Of a stretch of 38,316 nt of DNA, positions 16,447-23,625 are shown piece after piece. Numbering within the stretch: the first letter of the stretch is position 1; every line of letters begins with the position of its first letter. Source of the DNA: a bacterium (lineage in GTDB: Bacteria; Chloroflexota; Dormibacteria; Aeolococcales; Bog-877); the NCBI GenBank assembly GCA_021827985.1, contig JAKATL010000024.1, positions 1-38,316 on the forward strand. The letters run 5' to 3'. Under the pieces are notes generated by a model, which was not told the DNA's origin, did not search any database, and worked only from the letters and a program-made list of their open reading frames with translations. The translations under genes and the position numbers were made by a program.

Positions 16447-16483
16447 AGATCGAAAAGGGTGGGGTACCGCCGCATTTACCGTC
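16446..16483 (+). repeat. Short sequence also found at 31853-31890
   Basis: GAGATCGAAAAGGGTGGGG followed by TACCGCCGCATTTACCG closely resembles 31853-31890, with a few substitutions and small gaps. The second copy lies immediately upstream of a decayed serine recombinase, so this may be a remnant of a recombination site or promoter region of the same element family. The rest of the 16484-16711 gap holds nothing recognised. Confidence 0.4.
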
Positions 16484-16711
16484 GTAAGACTCGCTGCGGC
16501 GAGACTCTCCTGTGGAAAACCGACCATGGGCCGTTCCTGAGGACCGCACTCACCACCTCCCTGGCCCGCGCTGGAAGGCCATGCCAGGCCTGTTGGCGGT
16601 GGGCGAAACGGACCGGAGATGGGCACCGAGACGGACCACCTAAGCGGCCATCTGCGCCTGCGGGAGCAGCCTGGCAGCAGCTGCCTGGGGAACATACGTC
16701 CGCATACCATT

Positions 16712-16734
16712 CCTTACTTTCTGCTAGAGTAAGG
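16712..16734 (+). promoter_or_regulatory. Palindromic operator of the vapBC-type operon
   Basis: Perfect inverted repeat CCTTACT-N9-AGTAAGG. It includes TAGAGT (16725-16730), which lies 6 bases before the ATG at 16737 and may be the -10 box of a leaderless transcript; AAGGA in the right arm could alternatively act as a short ribosome-binding site. Antitoxins of this type usually bind such a palindrome and repress the operon. Confidence 0.55.
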
Positions 16735-16736
16735 AC

Positions 16737-17000
16737 ATGGAAAGGACAGCCCGAATCACCTCCAAAGGGCAGGTGACCATCCCGGTGGCGGTCAGGCGGG
16801 CCCTGGGACTGGACTCCGGGAACAAGCTCGTCTTCGAGGTCGACCAGGAGCACGGACTTGCCCGGATGCGCAAGGCGACCGACTTCCTGGAGCTGGCCGG
16901 CTCGGTCCCGGTGCCGGAGGAGTGGGCCGCAGTGGACTGGAAGACCGTGCGCGAGGCGGCCTGGGCGGTCCAGGCCGGCCGGCGGAAGTCTCGCCGTTGA
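16737..17000 (+). CDS. vapB: AbrB/MazE-type antitoxin
   Basis: 87 residues. The N-terminal swapped-hairpin AbrB domain is clear: ARITSKGQVTIPVAVRRALGLDSGNKLVFEVD (about 5-36). The C-terminal part (about 45-87) is the toxin-neutralising tail with a basic end RRKSRR. It should bind the palindrome just upstream and neutralise the PIN toxin encoded next, with which it overlaps by 4 bases. Confidence 0.9.
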   Translation: MERTARITSKGQVTIPVAVRRALGLDSGNKLVFEVDQEHGLARMRKATDFLELAGSVPVPEEWAAVDWKTVREAAWAVQAGRRKSRR

Positions 17001-17401
17001 CCGAGGCCCTGGATGCCAACGTGGTCCTACGCCACTTCACCGGCCAGCCGCCAGAGCTGGCGGCCAGGGCCACGAACGCCCTGGTGGAAGCGCCGCCACG
17101 GAGTCTCTTCCTGGCCGACCTGACGGTGTCGGAGATCGTGTACGTCCTGCAGGGGGTGTACAGCCGGCCGCGGGAGGAGGTGGCCAGGCTCGTGGAGGCC
17201 ACCATCTCGCTGGCCCCGGTGCGGCTGGACGACGAGGGGCTGATCCGGAGAACTCTGGAGCACTACGGGCGCCGGGGGATGGACTGGCCGGATGCCTATC
17301 TGGTGGCGATGGTCGAGGTCCGCAAGCTGGATGGCCTGCTCAGTTTCGACCGGCTCGACGCCAAGCTCCGGGGACTCCAGGTCAAGCGCCGCGAGCCGTG
17401 A
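16997..17401 (+). CDS. vapC: PIN-domain ribonuclease toxin (VapC-type)
   Basis: 134 residues. PIN acidic residues are visible: Asp6 in ALDANVVLRH, Glu46 in TVSEIVYVL, Asp96/Asp99 in MDWPDAYLVA, and Asp118 in LSFDRLD. The complete set suggests an active Mg-dependent RNase, usually targeting tRNA or rRNA. TTG at 16997 overlaps the antitoxin stop as TTGA and places Asp6 at the usual distance from the N-terminus; upstream frame extension would run into the antitoxin. Confidence 0.88.
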   Translation: MTEALDANVVLRHFTGQPPELAARATNALVEAPPRSLFLADLTVSEIVYVLQGVYSRPREEVARLVEATISLAPVRLDDEGLIRRTLEHYGRRGMDWPDAYLVAMVEVRKLDGLLSFDRLDAKLRGLQVKRREP

Positions 17402-17419
17402 CTCCGGAGCTTGGGGTCT

Positions 17420-17587
17420 TCAATCCCGCTCCGCCTTCTGCCCCACCTGGTCTACCAGGGTCCAGCCGGGCTCCAGCTCCACGAGAGACTCAGAGGGGAC
17501 CTGCTCTAGCTCAGCTGGCGGATGGATCTCCAGCTCCTCCTCGAGCTCGCCGGCCTCTGGAGACTGCGCCGAGCCGCCCTCGGCCAT
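17420..17587 (-). CDS. Possible small acidic protein
   Basis: A 55-residue reverse-strand frame from ATG at 17587, rich in Glu (AGELEEELEIHPPAELEQV) with a Trp-containing end (PGWTLVDQVGQKAERD). The third codon positions are GC-biased like real genes and it fills a gap between two toxin-antitoxin operons. No ribosome-binding site or family seen; may be spurious. Confidence 0.3.
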   Translation of the reverse strand: MAEGGSAQSPEAGELEEELEIHPPAELEQVPSESLVELEPGWTLVDQVGQKAERD

Positions 17588-17628
17588 AGGCGGGGCTCCA
17601 GTCGCGTGGGAAGAAGTGCGACAACTGT

Positions 17629-17904
17629 TTGACAACGACATCTGTGGGAATGCGGGACTTGGCCCGCAACACGAGTCGGGTGGTCCAGGACGTGGCACGG
17701 ACGGGGAAGCCTGCCCTGGTGACGGTTCATGGACGGCCGCTGGCCGCGCTGGTGCCCACCGACGCGGCCGAGATCGAGGACTTCATCCTCGCCAACGCCC
17801 CGGAATTCATCGCCAGCATGCGAGAGGCGGAGGAGGATGTGGCGGCGGGCCTGACCCGGCCAGCCGGCGAGCTCTTCAATGAACTCGACAAGGACCATCC
17901 CTGA
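17629..17904 (+). CDS. Phd/YefM-family antitoxin
   Basis: 91 residues. VGMRDLARNTSRVVQDVARTGKPALVTVHGRPLAALVPTD is the standard Phd/YefM DNA-binding head, followed by a helical tail (FILANAPEFIASMREAEEDVAAG) that would wrap the toxin. The TTG at 17629 gives a normal N-terminus; GTG at 17644 or ATG at 17650 are alternatives. A direct repeat of GACAAC lies around the start, possibly part of an operator. Overlaps the toxin by 4 bases. Confidence 0.85.
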   Translation: MTTTSVGMRDLARNTSRVVQDVARTGKPALVTVHGRPLAALVPTDAAEIEDFILANAPEFIASMREAEEDVAAGLTRPAGELFNELDKDHP

Positions 17905-18164
17905 GCACGGTCGACCTCTCCCGGCGGGCCGACAATGACATTCGACAGCTGCCCCGCCCGGATCGGGACCGCGTCCGGGGGGTGCTTGAGGCACTCGGCG
18001 CCGGCACTGAGGACCTAGACGTCAAGGCTCTGACTGGGCCCAACCCTTGGCGGAGGCTCAGGGCTGGCGAATTGCGCGTCCTCTACCGGCCGATGGCGGG
18101 CGGGTGGCTGGTGGGCTGCGTCGTGCACCGCCGCGACCTGGAGCAAGCGGCGCGGTCGCTGTGA
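17901..18164 (+). CDS. RelE/ParE-type toxin with apparent CTG start
   Basis: 87 residues: VDLSRRADNDIRQLPRPDRDRV, then a RelE core VKALTGPNPWRRLRAGELRVLYRP and VVHRRDLEQAARSL. Basic and aromatic core residues typical of mRNA-cleaving RelE toxins are kept. The frame has a stop at 17880-17882 and no ATG, GTG or TTG before 17982, which would remove the first helix and a half. CTG at 17901, overlapping the antitoxin stop as CTGA, is therefore the likely start. Forms an operon with the Phd antitoxin. Confidence 0.82.
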   Translation: MSTVDLSRRADNDIRQLPRPDRDRVRGVLEALGAGTEDLDVKALTGPNPWRRLRAGELRVLYRPMAGGWLVGCVVHRRDLEQAARSL

Positions 18165-18242
18165 GGAGCCTTGCCCCGAGTTCCGGGGTGGTCGCGGTCA
18201 AGCTGGCAGGCGGTCACTGCGGGGAAAGGGGTGACAGGGTGC

Positions 18243-18248
18243 TATCTT
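18243..18248 (+). promoter_or_regulatory. -10 box of the hicBA operon
   Basis: TATCTT ends 7 bases before the GTG at 18256; no ribosome-binding site between, suggesting a leaderless transcript. Confidence 0.4.
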
Positions 18249-18255
18249 CCCTGCC

Positions 18256-18466
18256 GTGGTGAGTTCAGAGATTATCTTCGCCGTGGAGGAAGCCCCCGAG
18301 GGGGGCTACATAGCGCGCGCTCGGTGAGTCGATCGTCACTGAGGCGGACGACCTGCAGTGCCTGCGGGAGATGGTCCGGGACGCGCTCATCTGCCACTTT
18401 GAGGAGGCCGAGCGGCCACGGGTGGTCCGGCTGCACCTGGTGCGCGACGAGGTGCTGGCGGTCTGA
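18256..18466 (+). pseudogene. HicB-type antitoxin, frameshifted
   Basis: The first frame reads SSEIIFAVEEAPEGGYIARA and hits TGA at 18325-18327. The second frame resumes with GESIVTEADDLQCLREMVRD and ends RPRVVRLHLVRDEVLAV, exactly the continuation expected for the small HicB-like antitoxins with a partial RNase H fold (about 70 residues). One extra base (or two missing) near 18318-18324 explains the break. Downstream HicA frame is intact. Either a decayed antitoxin, a sequence error, or recoding. Confidence 0.7.
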
Positions 18467-18714
18467 AGCTGCCCCGTGATCTCAGCGGGCAAGAGCTGGC
18501 GGGACTGCTGCGGCGCCACTACAGCCACACGGTGGTCCGCCAGTCAGGCAGCCAAATGCGTCTCGACACCACCTGGAATGGCGAGCACCACGTGACCATT
18601 CCGGCAGGAGGCCTACTTCGGGTTGGCACGCTGGCAGCGATTCCGGCCGAGGTGAGCGCCCATCTGGGCAAGACCCGGCCGGAGATTGAACGAGAGCTTT
18701 TCGGCGGCCGGTGA
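18463..18714 (+). CDS. HicA-type mRNA interferase with apparent CTG start
   Basis: 83 residues: KLPRDLSGQELAGLLRRHYSHTVVRQSGSQMRLDT then HHVTIPAGGLLRVGTLAAI. This is the dsRBD-like HicA fold, but the catalytic His of the usual GSH motif reads Gln here (SGSQMRL), so activity is doubtful. No ATG/GTG/TTG lies in frame near the expected N-terminus; the first GTG (18532) would remove a third of the domain. CTG at 18463 overlaps the HicB stop as CTGA. C-terminal ~25 residues extend beyond the minimal HicA. Confidence 0.78.
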   Translation: MKLPRDLSGQELAGLLRRHYSHTVVRQSGSQMRLDTTWNGEHHVTIPAGGLLRVGTLAAIPAEVSAHLGKTRPEIERELFGGR

Positions 18715-18744
18715 GGGGGCCGGGACGATCTTAGCCCCAGCCGA

Positions 18745-18993
18745 TCAGCGGATCCGGCCCTCGGCCCCCTTGGCCCGACGCTGCTCGCCGCGCTCCCGAT
18801 AGGTGAGTTCGCCCACGAGCCGCTGCACCGCTTCCCTGGCCACGGCGATCTGGGGCAGGCTGGGGTCATCCCCGGCCAGTGCAGCCGCGACCAGGGTGTC
18901 CAGTCGGCGCTGGACCGAGCGGGTGTCACGCAGTAGGGCTGCGGTCCGCTTCGCGAGCGCGGCGGCAGCAGGGGCGTCGCGGTCGGCGGTCAC
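18745..18993 (-). CDS. Small hypothetical protein of the conjugation-type operon
   Basis: 82 residues, mostly helical, Ala/Arg/Leu-rich (LAKRTAALLRDTRSVQRRLDTLVAAAL) with a basic C-terminus (GEQRRAKGAEGRIR). The GTG at 18993 overlaps the coupling-protein stop as GTGA, so it is translated with it. Not recognised; comparable small helical proteins accompany coupling ATPases on actinobacterial integrative elements. Confidence 0.6.
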   Translation of the reverse strand: MTADRDAPAAAALAKRTAALLRDTRSVQRRLDTLVAAALAGDDPSLPQIAVAREAVQRLVGELTYRERGEQRRAKGAEGRIR

Positions 18994-20574
18994 TGCTGGG
19001 GGAGCGTAGCCGCTTCCGCGGGCTGCGGAGCCTCCTCAGCAGGCCGCAGCCAGCCGGCGAAGGGCTGGGTGCGCTCCGGGTCGATGAGGCCTATCTGCTG
19101 GGGCTCGCCGGCGCCGATGAGGACCCAGGCGGAGCCCGGGTAGCCCGAGCGCCAGGCGGAGGCGGGGAGGCGGGGCCGCTCCACGAAGCTCTGGGAGGTG
19201 CTCTCGGTCTCGTCGTCGTGGCGCTGGTCGTGGCGCCTGGTGCGGGAGGAGGTGGTCGTGGTGAGGGAGACCAGGTGGCGGCCCACCAGGGTCTCCATCT
19301 GCTGCAGGGTGTCGGCGTCGGCGTAGCCGGGGAGGACCACCTTGGCGCCGGCCAGGGTGAGGGAGCTCTGGGCCCCGGCGGGGGTCCAGCGGGCGGCCGC
19401 CTGGCGGAGGTCCTGCATGGCTATCAGGGTGACCAGGTTGCGGTCGCCGCCCCCGGCGAGCAGGCGGGGGAGGACGGGCAGGGGGCAGATGGTGGCCACC
19501 TCGTCCAGGGCGAGCAGCCAGGGGATGGGGAGGGCGCCGCTTGGGCCGGAGATGCGCAGGGCGGCCAGGCGCAGCTCCTCCACCAGGCCCACGACCAGAG
19601 GGGCCCCGTCGGTGGCGGCGTCGGAGGGGGAGACGACGTAGACGGTGTTGGGGCCGGAGAAGAACTCGTCGGGCTGGAAGGGGAACTCGGGGGTGGCATC
19701 GGCGGCCTGGCAGACCCGGGTGGTGTCGAAGGGGGAGAGCATCCCCTGCAGGGCCGACCAGATGCTGCCGCGCTCCCCGTCGGGGGTGCGCAGCAGCCCG
19801 TGCAGGAGAGCCAGGGCGGCCTGGCTCTCCGCCTTCTGGCAGAAGGCGTGAGCGGGCTCTGAGCGCTGGGCGTGGGCCCAGGCGCAGACGGTCGCCATGG
19901 AGCGGTCCTCCAGGGCGGCGGCGTGGGGGAGGACGGCCAGGATGGGTGGCCCTGGTGCGCCAGTGGCTGGCGTCCTCGACGCCTCTTCCGGTGTCGACCG
20001 AGAGCGCCTCGGCCCGCTGGCGGGCGGTGTCCCAGTCGCGGCAGCCGCGCAGGGGGGACCAGACGAGCCGCCGGGCTTGGGGAGGCAGGGGATCCACGAC
20101 ACCGAGAGGGTCGAAGACCCAGACGGTCCCCATCTCTGCGCGCCGGGCGCAGGTGGCGTCGGGGACGTCGCGGCGGGTGGTGGTGGCCAGGACCGGACCC
20201 TCCCAGGCGGCGACGTTGGGGATGATCAGGCCGCGGGTCTTGCCGCTGCGGGGTGGGCCGAGGACCAGGGTTGCGACCTGGGGTGGGGCGCTGACCCAGC
20301 CCCGGTGGTCACGGCCGCAGCAGATCCGGAAAGGTGGCGGAGGACCGGGAGGAGGAACCGGAGGCAGTGGCCAGTGCCAGCCGTGCCGCTGCCAGAGCCG
20401 GCGGGTCCTGGGCAGCAGCCACCAGCCGAGCAGCGTGAGGACGATCCAGGTGATGATCTCGGAGACGGAGCCGATGTGGATCCACCAGCCGAGGAGAGCC
20501 ACCCAGGCGGCGAGCAGCAGCCAGCCGGCAGCCCTGGTGATGACCGGCCCCCAGCGGCTGGCGATCGACCTCAT
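18990..20574 (-). pseudogene. VirD4/TraG-type conjugative coupling ATPase, frameshifted
   Basis: Two frames together encode a type IV coupling protein of about 527 residues. Frame one (from ATG 20574): two membrane helices (about residues 14-56), then Walker A LVLGPPRSGKTRGLIIPN (about 110), and FDPLGVVDP. Frame two (to 18990): MATVCAWAH, SIWSALQGMLSPF, NTVYVVSPSDA, Walker B PWLLALDEVATI, LIAMQDLRQ, and a C-terminal region. They join near 19945-19962, where DASHWR should lead into ILAVLPHAAAL; a single-base change accounts for it. Such ATPases deliver DNA to the conjugation channel. No relaxase or channel genes are in the window, so this is a remnant of an integrative element or plasmid. Confidence 0.8.
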
Positions 20575-21023
20575 GGCGGGGTTCTCAGGGGCGGACGCGC
20601 TCGTGGCGCCGGCGGTGGATGCTCGGCCCTCTCGCGCACCAGGGCCTGGACGAAGGCGCCGAACTCGGGGATGGGGATCGGGTCGTCCCAGGGAGCGTCG
20701 GGCGGCGGATGCCGGCCCTGGTGGGCGAGGAGCGGCTCCCAGTCGCGCTGGAGTGCGGCCAGCCCCACGGCCCACCAGTCGGCGGCATCCCTGGGGTGAG
20801 CACCAGGGCCGTAGGCGAGGGTTCTCCAGGCCTTGAGGGCGGCGAGACGGTGGACCAGCCAGCCGTGGGTGTACCAGCAGGCGGGGACTCCTACGTCCTG
20901 CTCCTGGAGCCAGGAGACGACGGCCTGAAGGTCGGCGTACCCCTGGGTCAGCTGGCCGGCTGGGCAGCGCTCCAGGTCCCAGGGGGGCGGAGGCGGAGCG
21001 GCAGGACCAGTGGACCGAGGCAT
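20571..21023 (-). CDS. DUF4913-like protein upstream of coupling ATPase
   Basis: 150 residues. VPACWYTHGWLVHRLAALKAWRTL with later WWAVGLAALQRDWEPLL resembles the W-rich DUF4913 family common on actinobacterial conjugative elements, where it precedes the coupling protein. Pro-rich N- and C-terminal ends. ATG at 21023 follows a strong GGGGAGG, one of few clear Shine-Dalgarno sites here. Its stop overlaps the coupling-protein start (ATGA). Function unknown. Confidence 0.65.
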   Translation of the reverse strand: MPRSTGPAAPPPPPWDLERCPAGQLTQGYADLQAVVSWLQEQDVGVPACWYTHGWLVHRLAALKAWRTLAYGPGAHPRDAADWWAVGLAALQRDWEPLLAHQGRHPPPDAPWDDPIPIPEFGAFVQALVRERAEHPPPAPRARPPLRTPP

Positions 21024-21214
21024 GGAGCCTCCCCGCGGCCAGTGAATCACTGCGCCGGCGGCTGCACCCGGTGGCAGGTGTGTACGCCGATCAGGAGCCG
21101 GACGTCAAGAGGGGAACGCAGAGCGCTGGACTGTGCCGTCCGTGTCTCTGGCGATGCCGCGACGGCGAGCCTGAGCGTGTGCCGAGTGTCACCGTCGCTC
21201 GGTCAGGGCGGCCG

Positions 21215-21220
21215 TAGCAT
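21215..21220 (+). promoter_or_regulatory. -10 box of the SWIM-protein gene
   Basis: TAGCAT ends 7 bases before the ATG at 21228; an earlier ATG at 21219 overlaps the box and is less likely the start. Confidence 0.4.
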
Positions 21221-21227
21221 GCTCGAC

Positions 21228-22988
21228 ATGACCTCTGGGCGCGCGCGGCCACCTGAGGCTGGTCTGGGAGCGGTGTTCTCCCGCCAGGTGGTGCTCTCCC
21301 TGGCTGGGACCAGGAGCTTTGAGCGCGGAGCGGACTATGCATTCGACGGCAGGGTCACCAAGGTCGCCAGAGATGTGGGGAGCGCCCGGGCGATCGTGCG
21401 GGGCGCCGCTCCCTACCGCGTACGGATCTGGTGCGAGGACGGCGAACCGCGCTCCTCCTGCACGTGCCCAATGGGGGTCGACGGGAGCTTCTGCAAGCAC
21501 GCGGTGGCGCTGGCCCTGGTCGCGACAGGCCCGGAGGCCCTTGAGGAGGTCGATGAGGAGCCCATCGACCTCGGCGCCCACCTGCGGGGTCTTCCCCACG
21601 AGCGGCTGGTGGAGCTGGTGCTGGAGCTGGCCGACACCAACGAGCTGGCCTCTGCCAGGCTGCGGCTCGAGGCGGTGCGGGCGGCCCCTGGCCCGGTGCC
21701 GCTGCGGTCGTTCACGGAGGCCATCGACGAGGCGTTCGCGACTGGCGGCTTCGTCCCCTACCGCGAGGCCTACGCCTACGCCGAGGGAATCGGCGTGGTC
21801 GTCGACTCCCTCCGCGAACTCCTCCGCGATGGCCATGCGGAACCGGTCATCACGCTCACTGAGCATGCGCTCACGGCGGCCGAGGTGGCGCTGGGATCTG
21901 TCGACGACTCCGACGGGCACCTGGGCGGGATCGCGGAGGAGCTCAAGGAGCTCCACCTGAAGGCATGCACCGGGGCCCGCCCCGATCCCGTTCAGCTCGC
22001 TGGCCGGCTGTTCGAATGGGAGTTGCACGGCGGTGACCTGGACGTGTTCTATGGCGCCGCCGCCACCTACGCCAAGGTGCTGGGGAAGAAGGGCCTCGCT
22101 GCCTACAGGAAACTGGCTGAGGTTGCCTGGGAACGGCTCCCGGCGCTGGCTCCTGGCGACGACCACTCCTACGACGGGGAGCGCCATCGCGTCACCCACA
22201 TGATGGAGTCCCTGGCGGAAGCGAGCGGGGGCGCGGACGCGGTGGTCGAGGTGCTGGCCAAGGACCTGTCCTACCCGTACGCCTTTGTGCGCATCTCCGA
22301 GCGGCTCAGCGCCGCTGGGCACTTCGCCGAGGCGCTCGGCTGGGTAGAGCGCGGGCTCGACAGCTTCGGGGTGACTGCGGACTCGCGCCTAGTCGCGGCA
22401 GCTTCGGAGGGATACCAGCGGGCCGGAATGGGCGGCCGGGCGGTGGAGCTCAACTGGCAGGTCTTCGACGCCCGGCCCGATCCTGCCAGCTACCGGCTCC
22501 TCGCTGCCCAGGCGACCAAGGCCGGCACCTGGCAGACCTGGCGGACTCGGGCGCTGGAACGTCTGAGAGCCAAGCTCGCCGAGCGATCCCGGGCGGCTGG
22601 GCAGAGGGGACCGGTGTCGCTGTGGGGACCGCGGGTGGACGCCTCCGACCTGGTCGAGGTCTTCCTCTTCGAGCACGACCTTGAGCAAGCCTGGGCTGAG
22701 GCGAACTCAGGGGGGTGCTCTTCCGAGCTGTGGCTGGAGCTGGCGCGCAAGCGGGAGCGCGAGCATCCCACCGACGCCATCCCCATTTTCGAGGAGGAGG
22801 TGGAGCGCCTGATCGTCGCCAAGCGCAATGACGCCTACCAGGAGGCGGTCGAGCTCATGGCCCACATCGGCAAGCTGATGCGCGCGGCAGCCCAACCAGA
22901 GGCCTTTCAGCCCTATGCCGCAGGGGTCAGGGCCCGCCACAAGGCCAAGCGCAACCTGGTCAAGCTGCTCGATGCCCGGCGCTGGTGA
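21228..22988 (+). CDS. SWIM zinc-finger protein with helical repeat domain
   Basis: 586 residues. The N-terminal ~85 residues carry the SWIM motif CTCP...CKH (CxC-x8-CxH), preceded by ARAIVRGAAPYRVRIWCEDGEPRSS. The remaining ~480 residues are alpha-helical, TPR-like (for example YAFVRISERLSAAGHFAEALGWVERGL, then YQRAGMGGRAVELNWQVF), as in large bacterial SWIM proteins of unknown function. SWIM domains bind DNA or protein. It is divergent from the conjugation-type operon and ends facing a reverse hicBA pair. Role unknown. Confidence 0.85.
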   Translation: MTSGRARPPEAGLGAVFSRQVVLSLAGTRSFERGADYAFDGRVTKVARDVGSARAIVRGAAPYRVRIWCEDGEPRSSCTCPMGVDGSFCKHAVALALVATGPEALEEVDEEPIDLGAHLRGLPHERLVELVLELADTNELASARLRLEAVRAAPGPVPLRSFTEAIDEAFATGGFVPYREAYAYAEGIGVVVDSLRELLRDGHAEPVITLTEHALTAAEVALGSVDDSDGHLGGIAEELKELHLKACTGARPDPVQLAGRLFEWELHGGDLDVFYGAAATYAKVLGKKGLAAYRKLAEVAWERLPALAPGDDHSYDGERHRVTHMMESLAEASGGADAVVEVLAKDLSYPYAFVRISERLSAAGHFAEALGWVERGLDSFGVTADSRLVAAASEGYQRAGMGGRAVELNWQVFDARPDPASYRLLAAQATKAGTWQTWRTRALERLRAKLAERSRAAGQRGPVSLWGPRVDASDLVEVFLFEHDLEQAWAEANSGGCSSELWLELARKREREHPTDAIPIFEEEVERLIVAKRNDAYQEAVELMAHIGKLMRAAAQPEAFQPYAAGVRARHKAKRNLVKLLDARRW

Positions 22989-23007
22989 GCCGGCACACCG
23001 CTCCCCG

Positions 23008-23024
23008 GCCGCCCGCCGGGCGGC
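23008..23024. terminator. Bidirectional hairpin between convergent genes
   Basis: GCCGCCC-GCC-GGGCGGC, a perfect 7-bp stem with a 3-base loop, 20 bases after the SWIM gene stop and 34 bases beyond the reverse hicA stop. No T-run. Confidence 0.45.
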
Positions 23025-23057
23025 TCCGCGGGGTCAGCGCTCAAGGGATGGACGCTC

Positions 23058-23293
23058 TCACCGCCGGCGGGCCAGATGCTGTTGGAGCTCCGGGAGTGAC
23101 CATCCGGCCTGACGGCAGATGGAGGCCAGGGTGCCGGGGGCGAGTTCGGAGTGCAGGGGGACAATCACGGTTCTCCCACTGCCCGGGTGGCGGAATTTGA
23201 GGTGGCTGCCCCGCTGGCCGCGCCGCTCGAATCCGGCCCGCTCCAGGGTGCTGCCACGGAGTGGCCGGACACCACTGGAGCGCTGGGGCTCAC
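23058..23293 (-). pseudogene. HicA-type toxin, frameshifted near its N-terminus
   Basis: GTG at 23293 overlaps the HicB stop (GTGA) and reads SPSAPVVSGHSVAAP, like the VSGRELVRAL start of HicA. The frame then breaks near 23245-23248; one base lower the sequence continues LERAGFERRGQRGSHLKFRHPGSGRTVIVPLHSELAPGTLASICRQAG, a full HicA body including the catalytic His in RGSHLK. Adding one base in the CACCCTGG run restores the expected length. The toxin is probably inactive unless this is a sequence error. Confidence 0.7.
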
Positions 23294-23517
23294 ACCGAGG
23301 CGCGGACGTCTATCTGGGTGACCAGCGGGTGAGGCGGCGATGGGCCCGCCGGGGTGTCCTCAAAGTACAGCTCGAGTGCCTCCTTGAGGCTGGCGAGCGC
23401 GTCCTCCACGGTCCGTCCCTGACTGGCGACCTCAACCTCCAGGCAGCGGGCCAGGTACCAGTCCCCCTCATGGGTCACGGCGGCGGTGAGCGGGAGGGAG
23501 GCGGTCGGGGCGGCCAT
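23290..23517 (-). CDS. HicB-type antitoxin
   Basis: 75 residues. LTAAVTHEGDWYLARCLEVEVASQGRTVEDALASLKEALELYFED is the typical HicB partial RNase H fold. ATG at 23517 follows TAATCT (23529-23524) by 6 bases, indicating a leaderless mRNA. It overlaps the downstream toxin gene. Being intact beside a broken toxin fits normal decay order for toxin-antitoxin pairs. Confidence 0.88.
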   Translation of the reverse strand: MAAPTASLPLTAAVTHEGDWYLARCLEVEVASQGRTVEDALASLKEALELYFEDTPAGPSPPHPLVTQIDVRASV

Positions 23518-23523
23518 GGGCTG

Positions 23524-23529
23524 AGATTA
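23524..23529 (-). promoter_or_regulatory. -10 box of reverse hicBA
   Basis: TAATCT on the minus strand, 6 bases before the HicB ATG. Confidence 0.45.
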
Positions 23530-23625
23530 GCGGCTCGGCCGCAGGTGCCGGGGTCTGCCACACGAATCGGTTGCCGAAAGGAGGAGCGACGCGCCCAGAC
23601 CGGCCCGGCATCTGGCGCCATCTGC

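Noticed and set aside
16459..16776. Forward frame with GYRRIY resembling the start of a reverse transcriptase
   Set aside because: Only a handful of residues match and no catalytic YxDD or other RT motif follows in either copy.
17629..17634. TTGACA as a -35 promoter box
   Set aside because: No -10 box at 16-18 bases downstream; it more likely contains the TTG start codon of the Phd antitoxin.
19541..20836. Long forward frame antisense to the coupling ATPase
   Set aside because: Arg/Gly/Pro-rich without recognisable domain; the reverse strand encodes clear Walker motifs.
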